Shown here: piece after piece, positions 23,401 through 36,760 of the stretch
How positions within the stretch are numbered: the stretch's first letter is position 1
Layout of the letters: every line of letters begins with the position of its first letter
NCBI GenBank assembly: GCA_905182985.1
Contig: CAJJDN010000033.1
Coordinates: 242,233 to 306,232 of the forward strand
Length of the DNA stretch: 64,000 bases
Source of the DNA: Paramecium sonneborni
Lineage: Eukaryota > Ciliophora > Oligohymenophorea > Peniculida > Parameciidae
Reading direction: 5' to 3'
The notes under the pieces: model-generated
What the model was told of the DNA's origin: nothing
Databases searched by the model: none
The model's input: the letters and a program-made list of their open reading frames with translations, nothing else
Position numbers and translations under genes: made by a program

Positions 23401-24942
23401 TGATAGAGAATTTTCCAATATTATAAATGTTTTTTGGAATTTCTTAGTTAGAATCAACAGAATGCAATTAAATATTTTCAATGGCTTCTTTAGAAGAATC
23501 TCTGTATAAAGTGTATTATAATTAATTATATGAATTGTATTTGGATAATTGCTACTCTAAATTTTTAATATATTAAATGTGTGCAAAATCAATAAATTAA
23601 GCAATAAGGTAGTTATCAAAATGATATAAAGCTATTTATTCATCTTTATAGACAGATTTTAACTATTGGTTTTGTTATATATTTAACATTTCTTTTTATT
23701 TGTATTAAATTCTACTTTCATCAAGACATACCCCATAAGGAATTTCTTAATCAAATTTCATATATGGATATTTGATTTAAGAGATTTAATATTCTGATTT
23801 AAGTTTGATTTAATTTTAGGTGCAATTTAAATTATTAAATCTAGATTAATACAAATTAACATCGTTAAGACTTCTATCTTAAACTTCAAAAGTGAAATAA
23901 ATTTGAAGTTGATCTTAAGTTGTTATGATCATTAAAATATTATTAGTATGCCATTGTTTTTCAAAATTCACATGTTAAAATTTCAGATTTGTTATATCAA
24001 ATGTGTTTTTCAATTCAGCATTATAATTGTATATATTTGATTACTTAATTCTAATAATTTCTGTAAATTATTAATCTTTTAATCCAATATCATAAATAAC
24101 TACATAAGTATCACAAACATTATCATCTTAATCATATTATTCAAATAAACCAAAACATATATTAAATTCTTCTTGAACTTATAATTATATTAAACCTTAA
24201 GTAGTAGCCCAAGGTGTGAAATCCTTAAAAATTCTATTAAATTATTTTTTAATTCTTTCTTTAATTTAAGATGTATAGTTCTAAGCAGTGTCAATAGACT
24301 TACAAGTAAGAAACCCTAAATTACCTCCATATATGAGATTTTCTTAGTAAAATATAATCTAATTAACAATTTCTCCATTAATATTAAACCCTTTTTTTAG
24401 CATTTGAAAGTTATCCAAATCTCCACGAAAAGTGTACAAAAAGATATAAAACTCTGAGGCAATTGCCATAGTCCATAATTCATCTTAACATTAGAAAGCC
24501 ACCGCCGAAATGTACTCTGTATGATAAATTTATTGTTCTTTAATTCTTAATGGAAATTTGTACTTCTTGTCATCCTAAGCTATATTTAATATTTATACAG
24601 TGTTGTAATAATAATTGAGATCAGCCTAAATTGGTGAATAAAAATAAAATCGCAAAAATCTTTAGTTAAACACAAAGTAAAGAAAGCCTTCCTCTATACC
24701 ACTAAGAGTGATTGAATCATCAAATTTAATTTTTTCATGATGGAAATTAATAAAATGGCCTTTGTATATAGGTATAGCTAAAGTTTTGTAAATAAATTCA
24801 AACATAGATTATTTTAAAGAATTGGAGTTTACTAGTTTCCAAAGAGTGTGTTTATTGGGTTAAAAGATGTAGATGATTTTGTAAACTTAAAATCTTTGGA
24901 AACTTGTTACTGCATAATCATCTTGGGTTTAGCTTATAACAT
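20468..24942 (-). CDS. Nup155/Nup170-type nucleoporin
   Basis: 1458 aa, introns 20552-20576 (25 nt), 21194-21215 (22), 22119-22143 (25) and 24778-24803 (26). Inner-ring scaffold of the nuclear pore. The size matches Nup155 (about 1390). The N-terminal half is beta-rich (propeller); the diagnostic hinge is KMRPIDCFF followed by PLEKLIRAFGIEESCSQIL, which corresponds to the RPVDQLR and IERFFKLHQEDQACAT region of Nup155. The C-terminal 700 residues are alpha-helical solenoid (for example FLDLIQQYNNLIQYY and LAENSEMTLEDIEAVLPLRKRL). Intron 1 near the start joins NNL to IPIYKGHF. It begins only 20 bp after the stop of the kinase-like gene on the same strand. Sequence identity to animals looks low, so the call rests on the hinge motif, length and fold pattern. 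Confidence 0.8.
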
Positions 24943-24962
24943 AGTTATTTAATTAATTATAT

Positions 24963-26565
24963 TCAGCAATGATGAGTTTTACATGGCGCCTTTTCATAAT
25001 CTATAATATTTCGTATTAGATTTTCAACTATTGGATACTCATCAACTTTATATATATTAAAATAACTTACTTTCATTGCTATTTTCACTTTAAACACTAT
25101 TTCGTTTAGTCTATGATTTAATTTATTCTTCATCACTAAACTCTCTCTACTCAATAATTGTTTTCAGATTCTATGTTCCTTAACGCTGATTTTGAGATTT
25201 ACATTTTTGCTATGTATTTATAAACCATTAATTAGATATTGCATCCATTAATGAACATTAACAAAGTAGTTTCCTTATAAAATCTAATTGACTCAAAGAA
25301 AAAACATGAAAGTAATTCTCATTTGGAGTTTTCATTTCTAATTTCATTTAAATTCTACCTGTCAATATATCTATATTTAGATTTATTAAATCATGATCTA
25401 TTCGGAAATCTGACATATACTTTATGTACATTTTAATATAGTCATTTTTATTCTATTTTTCATAGTATTTTATACTTCCATCTCTAAAACATTTTTTTTA
25501 AAGAAGGTGATCATATATAATAAGACTCCTAATTAATACAAATCACAATGTATTCCTGGAATTTGACCAAATTAACCACTTTTATATTAAAACTAACTGA
25601 CCCAATCCCAATATTAAGTAACTTCATCACTTTATTTGAAAGGCTATCAAAATGAGTATTCTGAATACATAATAGACGAATCCTATAACTTATATTTCCA
25701 TATTTATTGTCTCCTGGTTTATAAGTACATTTAAAGCATTAAGATTGCCATGATATGCTTCATGATCATGTAAATAACGAAGAAGGATCAATATCTAGTA
25801 AAATACCTAAAGTATTAAATTAAAGAAACAAAGGTACAGATGCTATTTGCGATTCGTTTAATTGTAATCCATTTATAAGAGCATTAAATAAAGGTTCTCC
25901 TTCATAGTAATCAGTAACCACGATATAATTTGATTGATCCTCATAAATACCTTTGACTTATAAGATTGCAGGATGTCTACTTTCATGTAATAATCCAAAT
26001 GTCTATTCAAGGTAAGGTTATTATTTATTGATGAAGTAAGCAGACAATTATTCATTATTCTTGATATATCAAAAAAGATTACTTGCTTTTTGTTTGTAAT
26101 CTTGTAGAAATCTTAAAATAGCTACTATTCTAATTAAAATTTTAGATAAAAGAGCTTTAGGATACTAAACTCTTTCATTTAATAATACCAAAGCAATTAT
26201 ACATCTTCATTTTTAAAGAGAAGCAGAATATCATTGTCTAATGTTATTAAATAACAGGTATTATTATTAAACAAGAAACTTTGTTTTTTTATCTGATATT
26301 ACGATAATTGAATATTATGAATACCTATTCTTAATACATTAGGATAGAGTATGCAATATTCTTAAACAAGATTCCCATCAAACATTATTGTTAATAAATA
26401 ATTAAGCTTTATTTCTGTTAGTCTAGGCTAATGATTCCATTATTTATGGTGAAGTGGATGTACAAAATTATTAAGAATAATCTTGAATTGATTACAATCT
26501 AAGTATTCTTTATAAGTTTGATCTGGACAATATTTTTTAGGAGAACGAACCTAGACGTTCTACAT
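24963..26565 (-). CDS. Protein-kinase-like protein, probable pseudokinase
   Basis: 491 aa, introns 25046-25070 (25 nt), 25453-25475 (23), 25644-25668 (25), 25807-25837 (31) and 26060-26082 (23). The N-terminal ~140 residues are of unknown fold. The kinase-like region follows: HESRHPAILQVKGIYED and YIVVTDYYEGEPLFNAL match kinase subdomains IV-V, LRYLHDHEAYHGNLNALNVLI matches the catalytic loop but with His-Gly-Asn instead of His-Arg-Asp (residues ~254-256), and VIGF stands where Asp-Phe-Gly belongs (~277). CDLYQLGVLLYMIT is a normal subdomain IX, and FIRKLLCQCSLMDAISNQWF closes the domain. The activation segment lacks a clear APE. I could not find a VAIK lysine. Likely a scaffold or regulator and not an enzyme. 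C-terminal tail charged, Gln/Ser-rich. Confidence 0.82.
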
Positions 26566-26820
26566 TTTATAAGTAATTTAATATAATATAATGAAGGATA
26601 TGAAATAAAAATGATTAATGTGTTTATTTTTTTATAAATTAAATAATTAATTTAATTGAATATGTGATCCTAATTTTACTTTGATAAATGCTTTATATCT
26701 AAAAGAAAATAAAAATTGAGAACCAGATGATTTCATATACTGAATAAGACTGTCATCACTCAAAGGATTTCAAGAGGACCAATCATAAATTTTTTAATTT
26801 CAAACAAAATTTATCATTTA

Positions 26821-27193
26821 TCATTTCTTTTTTTTGGAATCTTGTTTTTTAAAATTATAACTACTAACATTAAGATCATAATCTTAAAAATCAATTGTTA
26901 CAATCGATGAAAGAACATAGATTTATAGTGTGCATCCTAAATTGATAATCTTTTCTACAAATAAAACTCCAACCTGTAACATTATTCAAATACTCTACTA
27001 ATATTTATTATTTTTTTTTTTATCCTGTGCTCTAACAAATATAAGATGGAAATTAATTATAAATTTACATTCTAATCACGACAAAATATATTTTAAATTA
27101 TCTATGTTCTTTAGTAAGGAATATAATATTGCCTTTTGAATCAATAAATCTAATTATTTATTTAAATTCAATTTGGGGTTCACAAGCTCTCAT
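26821..27193 (-). CDS. Small hypothetical protein
   Basis: 115 aa with intron 26974-26998 (25 nt). Starts MRACEPQIEFKQIIRF and ends with a natural-looking polar tail KKQDSKKKK before TGA. The region before the tail is hydrophobic beta-like (ILVGVLFVEKIINLGC, IYVLSSIVTIDF). Splicing at a canonical GTAGAG...TTACAG site makes the frame continuous and the length a multiple of three. No homology recognised. It sits between the kinase-like gene (255 bp) and the cysteine-rich surface protein gene. The length is close to what chance allows, so confidence is limited. Confidence 0.45.
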
Positions 27194-27319
27194 AATTTTT
27201 TAGCTAAATTTATTGGAAAGAAAAATAATTAAAAATCAATACTACAAATAAAGATTAGATATTAAAATTTTTAAATTTTAAAATTTATGCTATATGTAAT
27301 CTTTAACATATTAATACTA

Positions 27320-28255
27320 TCAAGCATTTAAAGCAAATGCAATAAAAATTGATAAGATAGCAGCAGTGCTTGATGAAGAATTATCACTTTTTGAAGAATT
27401 ATCACTTTTTGAAGAATTTGATACTACTGAGTTATCGAATAAGGATATTAATTTTGAGCATTATTAGCATTTGCCTTCAGAAGTCCATCTGTAATTATAA
27501 CCTAAAAAACTACTGCAATTTTTTTCAGTGAAATCCTTAATATCAACTGCTTCAGCACAGGAATCATTTTACCAAATACATGCTATTGCTTCATATCTAC
27601 TGGTCTAAGCATACTAACAGTGATATTTGTCCTTCTTATGAGCACATGTCTCAAAAGTACATTCATTTTTTGCATATACGCAATGACTGCTTTCACATAC
27701 ATTTTAAAAGTCATTCAAATCTGTGCATATATAGGCTTTGGTTAATGATTAACATTCGTTAGAATTACTCCAAGCACAAGTAGTTGTTTCAGAATCTTAT
27801 CCGTGACAATCATCATTTGTTTTATAATTAGAGCATATATTTTTTTCACATTTATTATTACGAGTTGTGCATTCATAAGAATATGGGCAATGTATTTCAT
27901 CATAGTTTTCACAAGATGAGAAATTCTCACATACACCTTTGCTATTCCAATAGCAGAGGCAATCTTTTTTACTTTAGAAATCTGAGCATGAGTATTCATA
28001 ATCAACACACTTTGAATTTTCCCAAGTGCAACGATAATAGGCATTATCCTAAGTACAATCGGGTTGAGTTTTATCTGAACAAGGTACATCTTCAATTTCT
28101 TGACAAGTAGTATTCCATTTACAATAAGGTTCTAATGTTTCACAATCACTCTTAGCCGTTAATTCTTCACATGAACAACGAACAGATAAATCAACAGTTA
28201 TAGCGGCAAATATTGTTGCTAAAAGGCTAACCCAAATTATCAAAAGTTTTTTCAT
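27320..28255 (-). CDS. Cysteine-rich surface-antigen-like protein, GPI-anchored (paralog 1)
   Basis: 311 aa, no intron. Signal peptide MKKLLIIWVSLLATIFA, then a cysteine-periodic ectodomain with repeated Cys-x-Trp units (CKWN, CTWENSKC, CYWNSKGVC, CAWSNSNEC, CIWQNDSC) spaced about 40-60 residues. This is the style of Paramecium surface antigen (PSA) repeats, though much shorter than classical immobilisation antigens. The C-terminus has a Ser-rich spacer with an 18-bp direct repeat (positions 27377-27420, SSKSDN twice) and a hydrophobic tail STAAILSIFIAFALNA fitting a GPI signal. Its closest relative in the window is at 44566-45453. Likely role: cell-surface coat; not a toxin or virus protein. 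Confidence 0.85.
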
Positions 28256-28796
28256 ATTATAAATATTATTAATTTTAAATTTAATATCATTTTATTATAA
28301 ACTCCTACAGGTACTTCAAATCTTTCCTAAATTTAATTAATTTAAATATTTTTAATTTTTATATATAAAGCCAAAATATATTAACACATATGTATTTTTA
28401 AATTATTAAACCAAGGAAAAAGTGGATCAAAATCTATATGTTTATATAACTTATAATATAATATAATAATTTAAAATATCATCATTATTGGCAATAATTA
28501 ACAATATAAAATAATTTAATAATAATTAGCCAATAAAGTTTTAAATATATAATAAACATTCATTATTATTATTATATTAACATTCTCTAATGGCGTTTAA
28601 ATTATAAAGCATTCTATAACATATAATGATTCCTGTCATAATTTACAGGCTTATTGAAGCAATATTTATTTATTAAAACATTGATAATGTGTCTCTATTA
28701 AAGGTGATTTGATAAGGTTGATTAATAATGAGATATTAACTATAGGTTGGAAAGTTGAATGCTTTATTATTATTATTATTCATTTTTATATATAAA
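28256..28796. other. Divergent intergenic region
   Basis: 541 bp between the surface protein (-) and the next gene (+). Very AT-rich with TTATTA runs. The right part (from 28529) is in assembly duplication C. No gene seen. Confidence 0.7.
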
Positions 28797-29683
28797 ATGA
28801 AAAAGCAAACAAAAGGGGAGCCAGATCTTTTGATTGAATCAATGCAAAAACTCATTGAGTAAATTTACTTATTTTATTAGTAAGTCATATGAATGATAGT
28901 AAATAACATTAGGAGGAAATATTTCAATCGCTTACACCTACAGATGTTCAAAAAATACTTACAAATTTTGAAGATAAAAACTAAGTAATGCGAAAAACAT
29001 CAGCAGCATTTTTATGTGAACTTGTATTCGATAACCCTACAGTTTAAAAAGGGTTTTGTGAGATTTCAAATATTCTACCTATGGATGGAAAAGTAAAAAT
29101 TGATATAATTAGATTTGCGTAAACAAAATTCCATAATCGCTATTGAATTAGTCAAAGCATTTACCTGAAATCTTTGAGACAATTAAAACTGCATAAATTC
29201 CATTTGATACTGATTTAAATTATCCTTTATGTTGGTATTTTGAAAATTAGAGAGATAAAGTGTGGAAGAAGGGAGTCAAGTTTATTAAATTTGAAAAAAG
29301 CAACAACAATGCAAAGGCTAGAATAGAGAAGTTTATTGATCCGTAGTTGCATCTATTTGGTTTTATAATAGCAAATAAAAAGGATATATAATCATAAGAA
29401 GAAATAAAGAAAGTTACAATATAAACTAGATAATTGTAGAGTGTGTCCACTTACGAATAGAATGTTAAAAGAATACCAAATGTTTAAAAAATGAGACCAA
29501 ATTCAGGGCAATCTCCAATTTAATCAGTAAGTCCTTTAATCAAAAGATAAAGAGTAATGAATGCGTCTGTAGATTATGATACAAGTGGAACAAAATCATC
29601 TCTTGGAAAAACAATGATAGAAACAGAATAATTACAAACAATAAATGAAATAGATAGGCCAAAATCAAAATTAGAGAGTAAGA
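28529..29683. repeat. Assembly duplication C, copy 1 (1155 bp)
   Basis: Identical to 29685-30839 across a single N at 29684. It holds most of the 296-aa unknown gene and its upstream region. Confidence 0.93.
28797..29683 (+). pseudogene. Truncated copy of the 296-aa unknown gene (assembly duplicate)
   Basis: Same ATG context, introns (28859-28884 and 29093-29112) and sequence as 29953-30889, but the last ~17 codons and the stop are lost at the N. Artefact of the unmerged overlap, not a real paralog. Confidence 0.9.
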
Positions 29684-29684
29684 N

Positions 29685-30839
29685 GCCAATAAAGTTTTAA
29701 ATATATAATAAACATTCATTATTATTATTATATTAACATTCTCTAATGGCGTTTAAATTATAAAGCATTCTATAACATATAATGATTCCTGTCATAATTT
29801 ACAGGCTTATTGAAGCAATATTTATTTATTAAAACATTGATAATGTGTCTCTATTAAAGGTGATTTGATAAGGTTGATTAATAATGAGATATTAACTATA
29901 GGTTGGAAAGTTGAATGCTTTATTATTATTATTATTCATTTTTATATATAAAATGAAAAAGCAAACAAAAGGGGAGCCAGATCTTTTGATTGAATCAATG
30001 CAAAAACTCATTGAGTAAATTTACTTATTTTATTAGTAAGTCATATGAATGATAGTAAATAACATTAGGAGGAAATATTTCAATCGCTTACACCTACAGA
30101 TGTTCAAAAAATACTTACAAATTTTGAAGATAAAAACTAAGTAATGCGAAAAACATCAGCAGCATTTTTATGTGAACTTGTATTCGATAACCCTACAGTT
30201 TAAAAAGGGTTTTGTGAGATTTCAAATATTCTACCTATGGATGGAAAAGTAAAAATTGATATAATTAGATTTGCGTAAACAAAATTCCATAATCGCTATT
30301 GAATTAGTCAAAGCATTTACCTGAAATCTTTGAGACAATTAAAACTGCATAAATTCCATTTGATACTGATTTAAATTATCCTTTATGTTGGTATTTTGAA
30401 AATTAGAGAGATAAAGTGTGGAAGAAGGGAGTCAAGTTTATTAAATTTGAAAAAAGCAACAACAATGCAAAGGCTAGAATAGAGAAGTTTATTGATCCGT
30501 AGTTGCATCTATTTGGTTTTATAATAGCAAATAAAAAGGATATATAATCATAAGAAGAAATAAAGAAAGTTACAATATAAACTAGATAATTGTAGAGTGT
30601 GTCCACTTACGAATAGAATGTTAAAAGAATACCAAATGTTTAAAAAATGAGACCAAATTCAGGGCAATCTCCAATTTAATCAGTAAGTCCTTTAATCAAA
30701 AGATAAAGAGTAATGAATGCGTCTGTAGATTATGATACAAGTGGAACAAAATCATCTCTTGGAAAAACAATGATAGAAACAGAATAATTACAAACAATAA
30801 ATGAAATAGATAGGCCAAAATCAAAATTAGAGAGTAAGA
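29685..30839. repeat. Assembly duplication C, copy 2 (1155 bp)
   Basis: Second copy of 28529-29683, continuous with the true 3' end of the gene and with the following genes. Confidence 0.93.
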
Positions 30840-30889
30840 AGAGCTCAACGAATAACAATATATCAAACAACTAGAAGAGATTTAAATGA
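29953..30889 (+). CDS. Unknown helical protein, 296 aa
   Basis: 296 aa, introns 30015-30040 (26 nt) and 30249-30268 (20). The N-terminal half looks like a small helical-repeat domain (for example VQKILTNFEDKNQVMRKT and AAFLCELVFDNPTVQKGF, reminiscent of armadillo repeats). Then a conserved-looking CWYFENQRDKVWKKGVKFI segment, and a long polar Ser/Asn/Gln-rich C-terminal tail with basic patches (LIKRQRVMN). No signal or TM. Family not recognised; the DPQLHLFGFI segment might identify it in a profile search. Intron phases and total length are consistent. The next gene starts 31 bp downstream on the same strand. Confidence 0.75.
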
Positions 30890-30919
30890 TTATATTAAAT
30901 AACTAAAAATAATTATAAA

Positions 30920-31307
30920 ATGGCTGGTGTTTTAAAAACTGTTGGTGACTACTTTGAATTAGATAAGTATCAGAATGAGATAGCTCCATTTGTGAAGGAG
31001 AACTATAATATGGTTTAATAGATGATATAGACAAAAGAGAAAGAGTGTTTAAATAAAAATTTAGATAATGAGCAGAAATATATCGAATGTATGTAGAAGA
31101 ATGCTGAACGATCAGAAAGGGCATTAAAAAGACTCGGTAATGAGATGATAATAAAATTGAGAATATGGAATAATGTATTGGAAACAAAAAACTTATGAGT
31201 GTTTTCATAGTGAAGCATACAAGGATAAGGAGATAAAGAATTTTGATAGATGTAAGCCTATAGCGAATAATGAATTACAAGAAATCTTTTCGAGTTTTAG
31301 GTTGTGA
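30920..31307 (+). CDS. Small cysteine-containing helical protein
   Basis: 120 aa, intron 31137-31161 (25 nt). MAGVLKTVGDYFELDKYQ start, then charged helices with Cys in KECLNKN, IECMQKN, YECFHSEAYKD and DRCKPIAN. The paired cysteines in helices recall twin CX(n)C mitochondrial intermembrane-space proteins, but the spacing does not match CX9C, so this is only a suggestion. No TM. It lies between two genes on the same strand, 38 bp before the V-ATPase ATG. The minus-strand ORFs overlapping here are antisense shadows. Confidence 0.65.
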
Positions 31308-31345
31308 ATATTGATGATCATTAAATATAAATTTTATTAAAAGAT

Positions 31346-33349
<2,004 letters not shown>

Positions 33350-35208
33350 GTATCATTAAAAATTACATAAATAATTATTTTTATAGCTAACCTAATCTAT
33401 TTTTTTTATTTTTCCTTCTCTGCTGAATAATTAGTATGATTCACATTATTTTTTTAAAACTCAAGATATTGTTTTTTCAAAAAAAATGATTCAGATCTTA
33501 ATACTTGTTGTTTAAATTTTACTATTCTAATCTATAAAAATGAAGCTAAAGATGATATCTAAAAAATAATTATAAGATATATTTAAAATTGTTCTTAATT
33601 ATGAAAAAAAATTAGTATCATCAAAAATATTTTTTTAAGATTGCTATTCATTGCTAACGCATTCTTGAAAGTTTCCATCAGTAACTTATTAATTGAGTAA
33701 TCAATAGTTTCTACTTTTCATATTGATAGAAAATTAAAATTAGTTTGCCTTTTCTATACAAATTTTAAGTTTAATAACCTCTAAAAATTGAAAAATTAGT
33801 TAAGGATCAAAATTGTAATTAGCAAAATTTATTTAGTCTAAGCCGCTGCCTTAAATTAAAGCTTAAATAATATTAAATAAAAAGAAGTTTATTCTTGATA
33901 TATTGTAGAATTAATAAAAAGCAATATTTGCATGAAAATGTTAAAAATGATAGATTTAGCTATAATGAGAAAGAATCTGCAAAATTTGATGAGCAGTTGC
34001 TAAAAGTTGAGAAGAAAAGAACAACAATAATGATTAAGAAATTGAAAATAACTTAAATGAGATACCAATTACAGAGTAAGTTGATCTTAATTAATTTTCT
34101 TTAGAGGAAATATTATTTAAGACCAAGGAATATTTAATTTTTTGCAATCTTCATAGGCGTTCCATTTGTTTTAGTCCTAAAATTTTATTTCTTTCTATAT
34201 TATCAAGGTTGTCGCAAATCAAAGGAAAAGAAATAATCTTAAAAAAGAATGAAAAAAAAACTCAAAGATTATAAATTCTGAAAATAAAAAGAAATCCTAT
34301 CAGTAGAATAAAGTGGAAGTATTAAAAAATAAAAGCAACTAAGATTGATTAACATAATAAAAACAACTTATTTTATAAGTATCCATTATATGGCTTATAT
34401 TTGTACATTTTTTTAACTTATAAATAAGAATATTTATAAAATCTAAGATTCAACTATTTTGGTTTCTGAGGGTTAAATCACAAAAAACAAATAATGAAGT
34501 TTCATTATTTTTATAAATAAATATTTATTTGTATTAATAAATTAATAATAATTAATTTCCAAAAAAATATTCTTTTCAAAATTTGCCTTAATCTACCTTT
34601 AAATCCTAGTTATAAAGAATTAATTGAGATTAATTGTTAATTATTAATTGTTAATATCCTTGAACTTATCATTAATTTGTTATAATTTGGAATTCCTCAA
34701 ATTAATAATAAAAATTCCTTCACCTAAACCTTTTAATATTTTACCCATAGCCAAAAAAGCATTATAATTATTAAATTATAAATGACCTCGAAAGTCTTTT
34801 CAGAGACATAAACAATTTATGAATAAACTTTTGCAACAAAATTGCCACCATAATCTATTCAAGTGGATTAATGGAGGAGCTAAATAATTAATTTAGCATA
34901 AAAATTTTTATGTGAGCATTAATAAATTAATGAATTAAAAATAATATATAAAAAATCAAAAATTTATTCTCCCCTCTTTTATTCTATGCAATTATGATTA
35001 TAATATTACAGCTCATTTTTTAGGATCTTGGTTATTTGATCTTGTTATTATTTGATTACACTTAGTTTTAAGTAACCTCAATCACAACTTTATTTTCCCT
35101 ATATTAAAGTAAATATATCATAAAGAATCAAGAAGATAAGCGTTCATGTATACTTTGATTTATTTATATATTATGAGAGTAATTTATTTTTAATAAAAAT
35201 TTATATAA
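33350..35208. other. 1.86-kb region, no supported gene
   Basis: Follows the V-ATPase gene. A stretch at about 33830-34270 reads as coding-like in pieces (a charged helical part, and an end such as VANQRKRNNLKKE after a possible 29-nt intron at 34078-34106), but I could not connect the pieces in one frame. A 71-codon ORF at 34782-34997 is within chance length. AT-rich otherwise. Confidence 0.5.
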
Positions 35209-36290
35209 ATGGAGCATCATTAATACATAGAAAAAATAACAGAGGAGAGAAGGATTCGAGATGAATAGTAAAATTTTAATTTAGGTTCCTAAGACGCAAA
35301 CAAAGACTCTTGGAAGAAGAGAAAATCAAATAACTATCGCTTTAGCAATTAGAGACAATTAAATTATAATAATTAAAGGAACTTTAAGATTCAAGGAGAT
35401 TGTAATCAAAATTAAATATGTCATTTATTTAATTGAAGTCAGATGAACGAACATAAAAGGTAAAGGAATAAAATAAAAGAGTCAAATAATTATTAGAGTA
35501 ATTTAGAAGAGAAAAGTAAGAATAGGAGATTAAGCAAAAGTTATTTGAATAGCAGAGAGAAGAAGAAGTGAAATAAAAGCTACTATAAATAAAGGAGAAA
35601 TTTAAATTATTATCAGCAGATGAAATAAAGGAGCACTAAAATAAATATAAGAAATATTAAGAGGAGCATTAATAATAATTGACAATTTTGAGAGATCAAA
35701 AGAAATTATAGGACACCTACTTTTCTCAATAAGTCTAATCTAGATTAAGAAGCAGAACCTATCAAGCTTAAATAGAAATGATGAAAGAGGAAGAATAAAA
35801 AAGAAAGGAAAATGAGGACAGATTGAGAAGACAAATTAAAGAAAGATTTGCTTATGATCACTTTGTAAAAGAACACTTCTTGCCAAAAGTATCTCAGAGC
35901 ATTGATTTAACAAGCTAAACAATTATTAATCAAAAATCGAACAATCTAATTCCTTAGATAAATAGCGACTCTAAAGTTCTGGGGAATTTGTATTTGAGAC
36001 AAATAAGAAAATTGCCTAAAAGACCTAGAATTAAATCATAAGCTGGTGCTGAATAATCATCTTCATCTACAATAAAACGAGACTATTTATCTGAGATTCG
36101 ATAATATTCAAAAAGAAAGACCCCTTAGACTCCCCTTGATATTAAATTTTAAGCTGAAAGGTATATAAATAATCTTAAATATTAAAGATTAGAAAGAGAG
36201 TCTAAATAAGCATACACAAAAAATAAATTAAAAGGTGATAAACTTCTAATGGAATCAATAAAGTAAAAAATGCTCTTATTAGAATTATGA
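35209..36290 (+). CDS. Long coiled-coil protein, unknown
   Basis: 351 aa, intron 35268-35293 (26 nt). After a short head (MEHHQYIEKITEERR) the first ~230 residues are an almost continuous Gln/Glu/Lys/Arg-rich coiled coil, with segments such as KQRLLEEEKIKQLSLQQLE and FRREKQEQEIKQKLFEQQ. The C-terminal third is basic and Ser/Pro-rich (RQIRKLPKRPRIKS, RKTPQTPLDIKFQAERY). Such proteins are common in ciliate cortex and basal bodies, but nothing specific is recognised. The Gln codons are mostly TAA/TAG, so in standard code the gene disappears. Converges with the next gene, stop to stop 23 bp apart. Confidence 0.82.
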
Positions 36291-36313
36291 ATATAAATGA
36301 TACTATTTAAAGT

Positions 36314-36760
36314 TCAATTATTTAAGATCATTTTTGATAATTTTCTCAATTCTTGGATATATAAATTTGTTGCTCCATAATTCTAACTCTTTAATGATTG
36401 AACAAAATCTTGAACTTTTTCCACTGGTACAATTTCATTCTAGGTCTTTTTTGGAATCATCAAACTAAAATTACAACAAGATATACCTAGAATTAAGGGT
36501 ATTCAATTCAACGCTTGATTTTTGGAAAGACAATCTTCAAGGGGAAACTGTTTTGGAGTGATTTATTATGTTCTAGGCAATTTTGGAGAATGTGTTGTCT
36601 TTGCTAAGGGTTTATATGAATTGACTCCTTTATCTTTTACTTTTTTTTTTGTAGTCTTTTAATTTTAAAATATAGTAAACTATTAATCATTAACATCTTT
36701 TCTCTATATATTAATTGAACCATATTGTTTATTACTTAAGACAAATGAACTCTATTGCAT
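36314..36760 (-). CDS. Small basic protein, unknown
   Basis: 132 aa. Start MQQSSFVLSNKQYGSIN, middle rich in Lys/Thr/Pro (KTTKKKVKDKGV, PKLPRTQQITPKQFPLEDC), C-terminus VEKVQDFVQSLKSQNYG and LYIQELRKLSKMILNN. To read through, an intron of 48 nt (36465-36512) must be removed; it contains a TGA and has good GT and AG ends, but it is long for this genome, and a shorter canonical GTATAT...TTTTAG site lies inside it. If it is not spliced the protein ends after ~90 aa. Function unknown. Confidence 0.5.

Noticed and set aside
29247..31218. Minus-strand ORFs with hydrophobic products overlapping 28.8-31.3 kb
   Set aside because: Antisense shadows of two spliced plus-strand genes; two of them are identical only because of the assembly duplication.
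33830..34270. Possible small spliced gene after the V-ATPase
   Set aside because: Pieces look coding but a TGA upstream and missing intron sites prevent a single model.
34782..34997. 71-codon plus-strand ORF (MTSKVFSETQ...)
   Set aside because: Length is within chance for this composition with one stop codon, and no homology, intron logic or paralog supports it.
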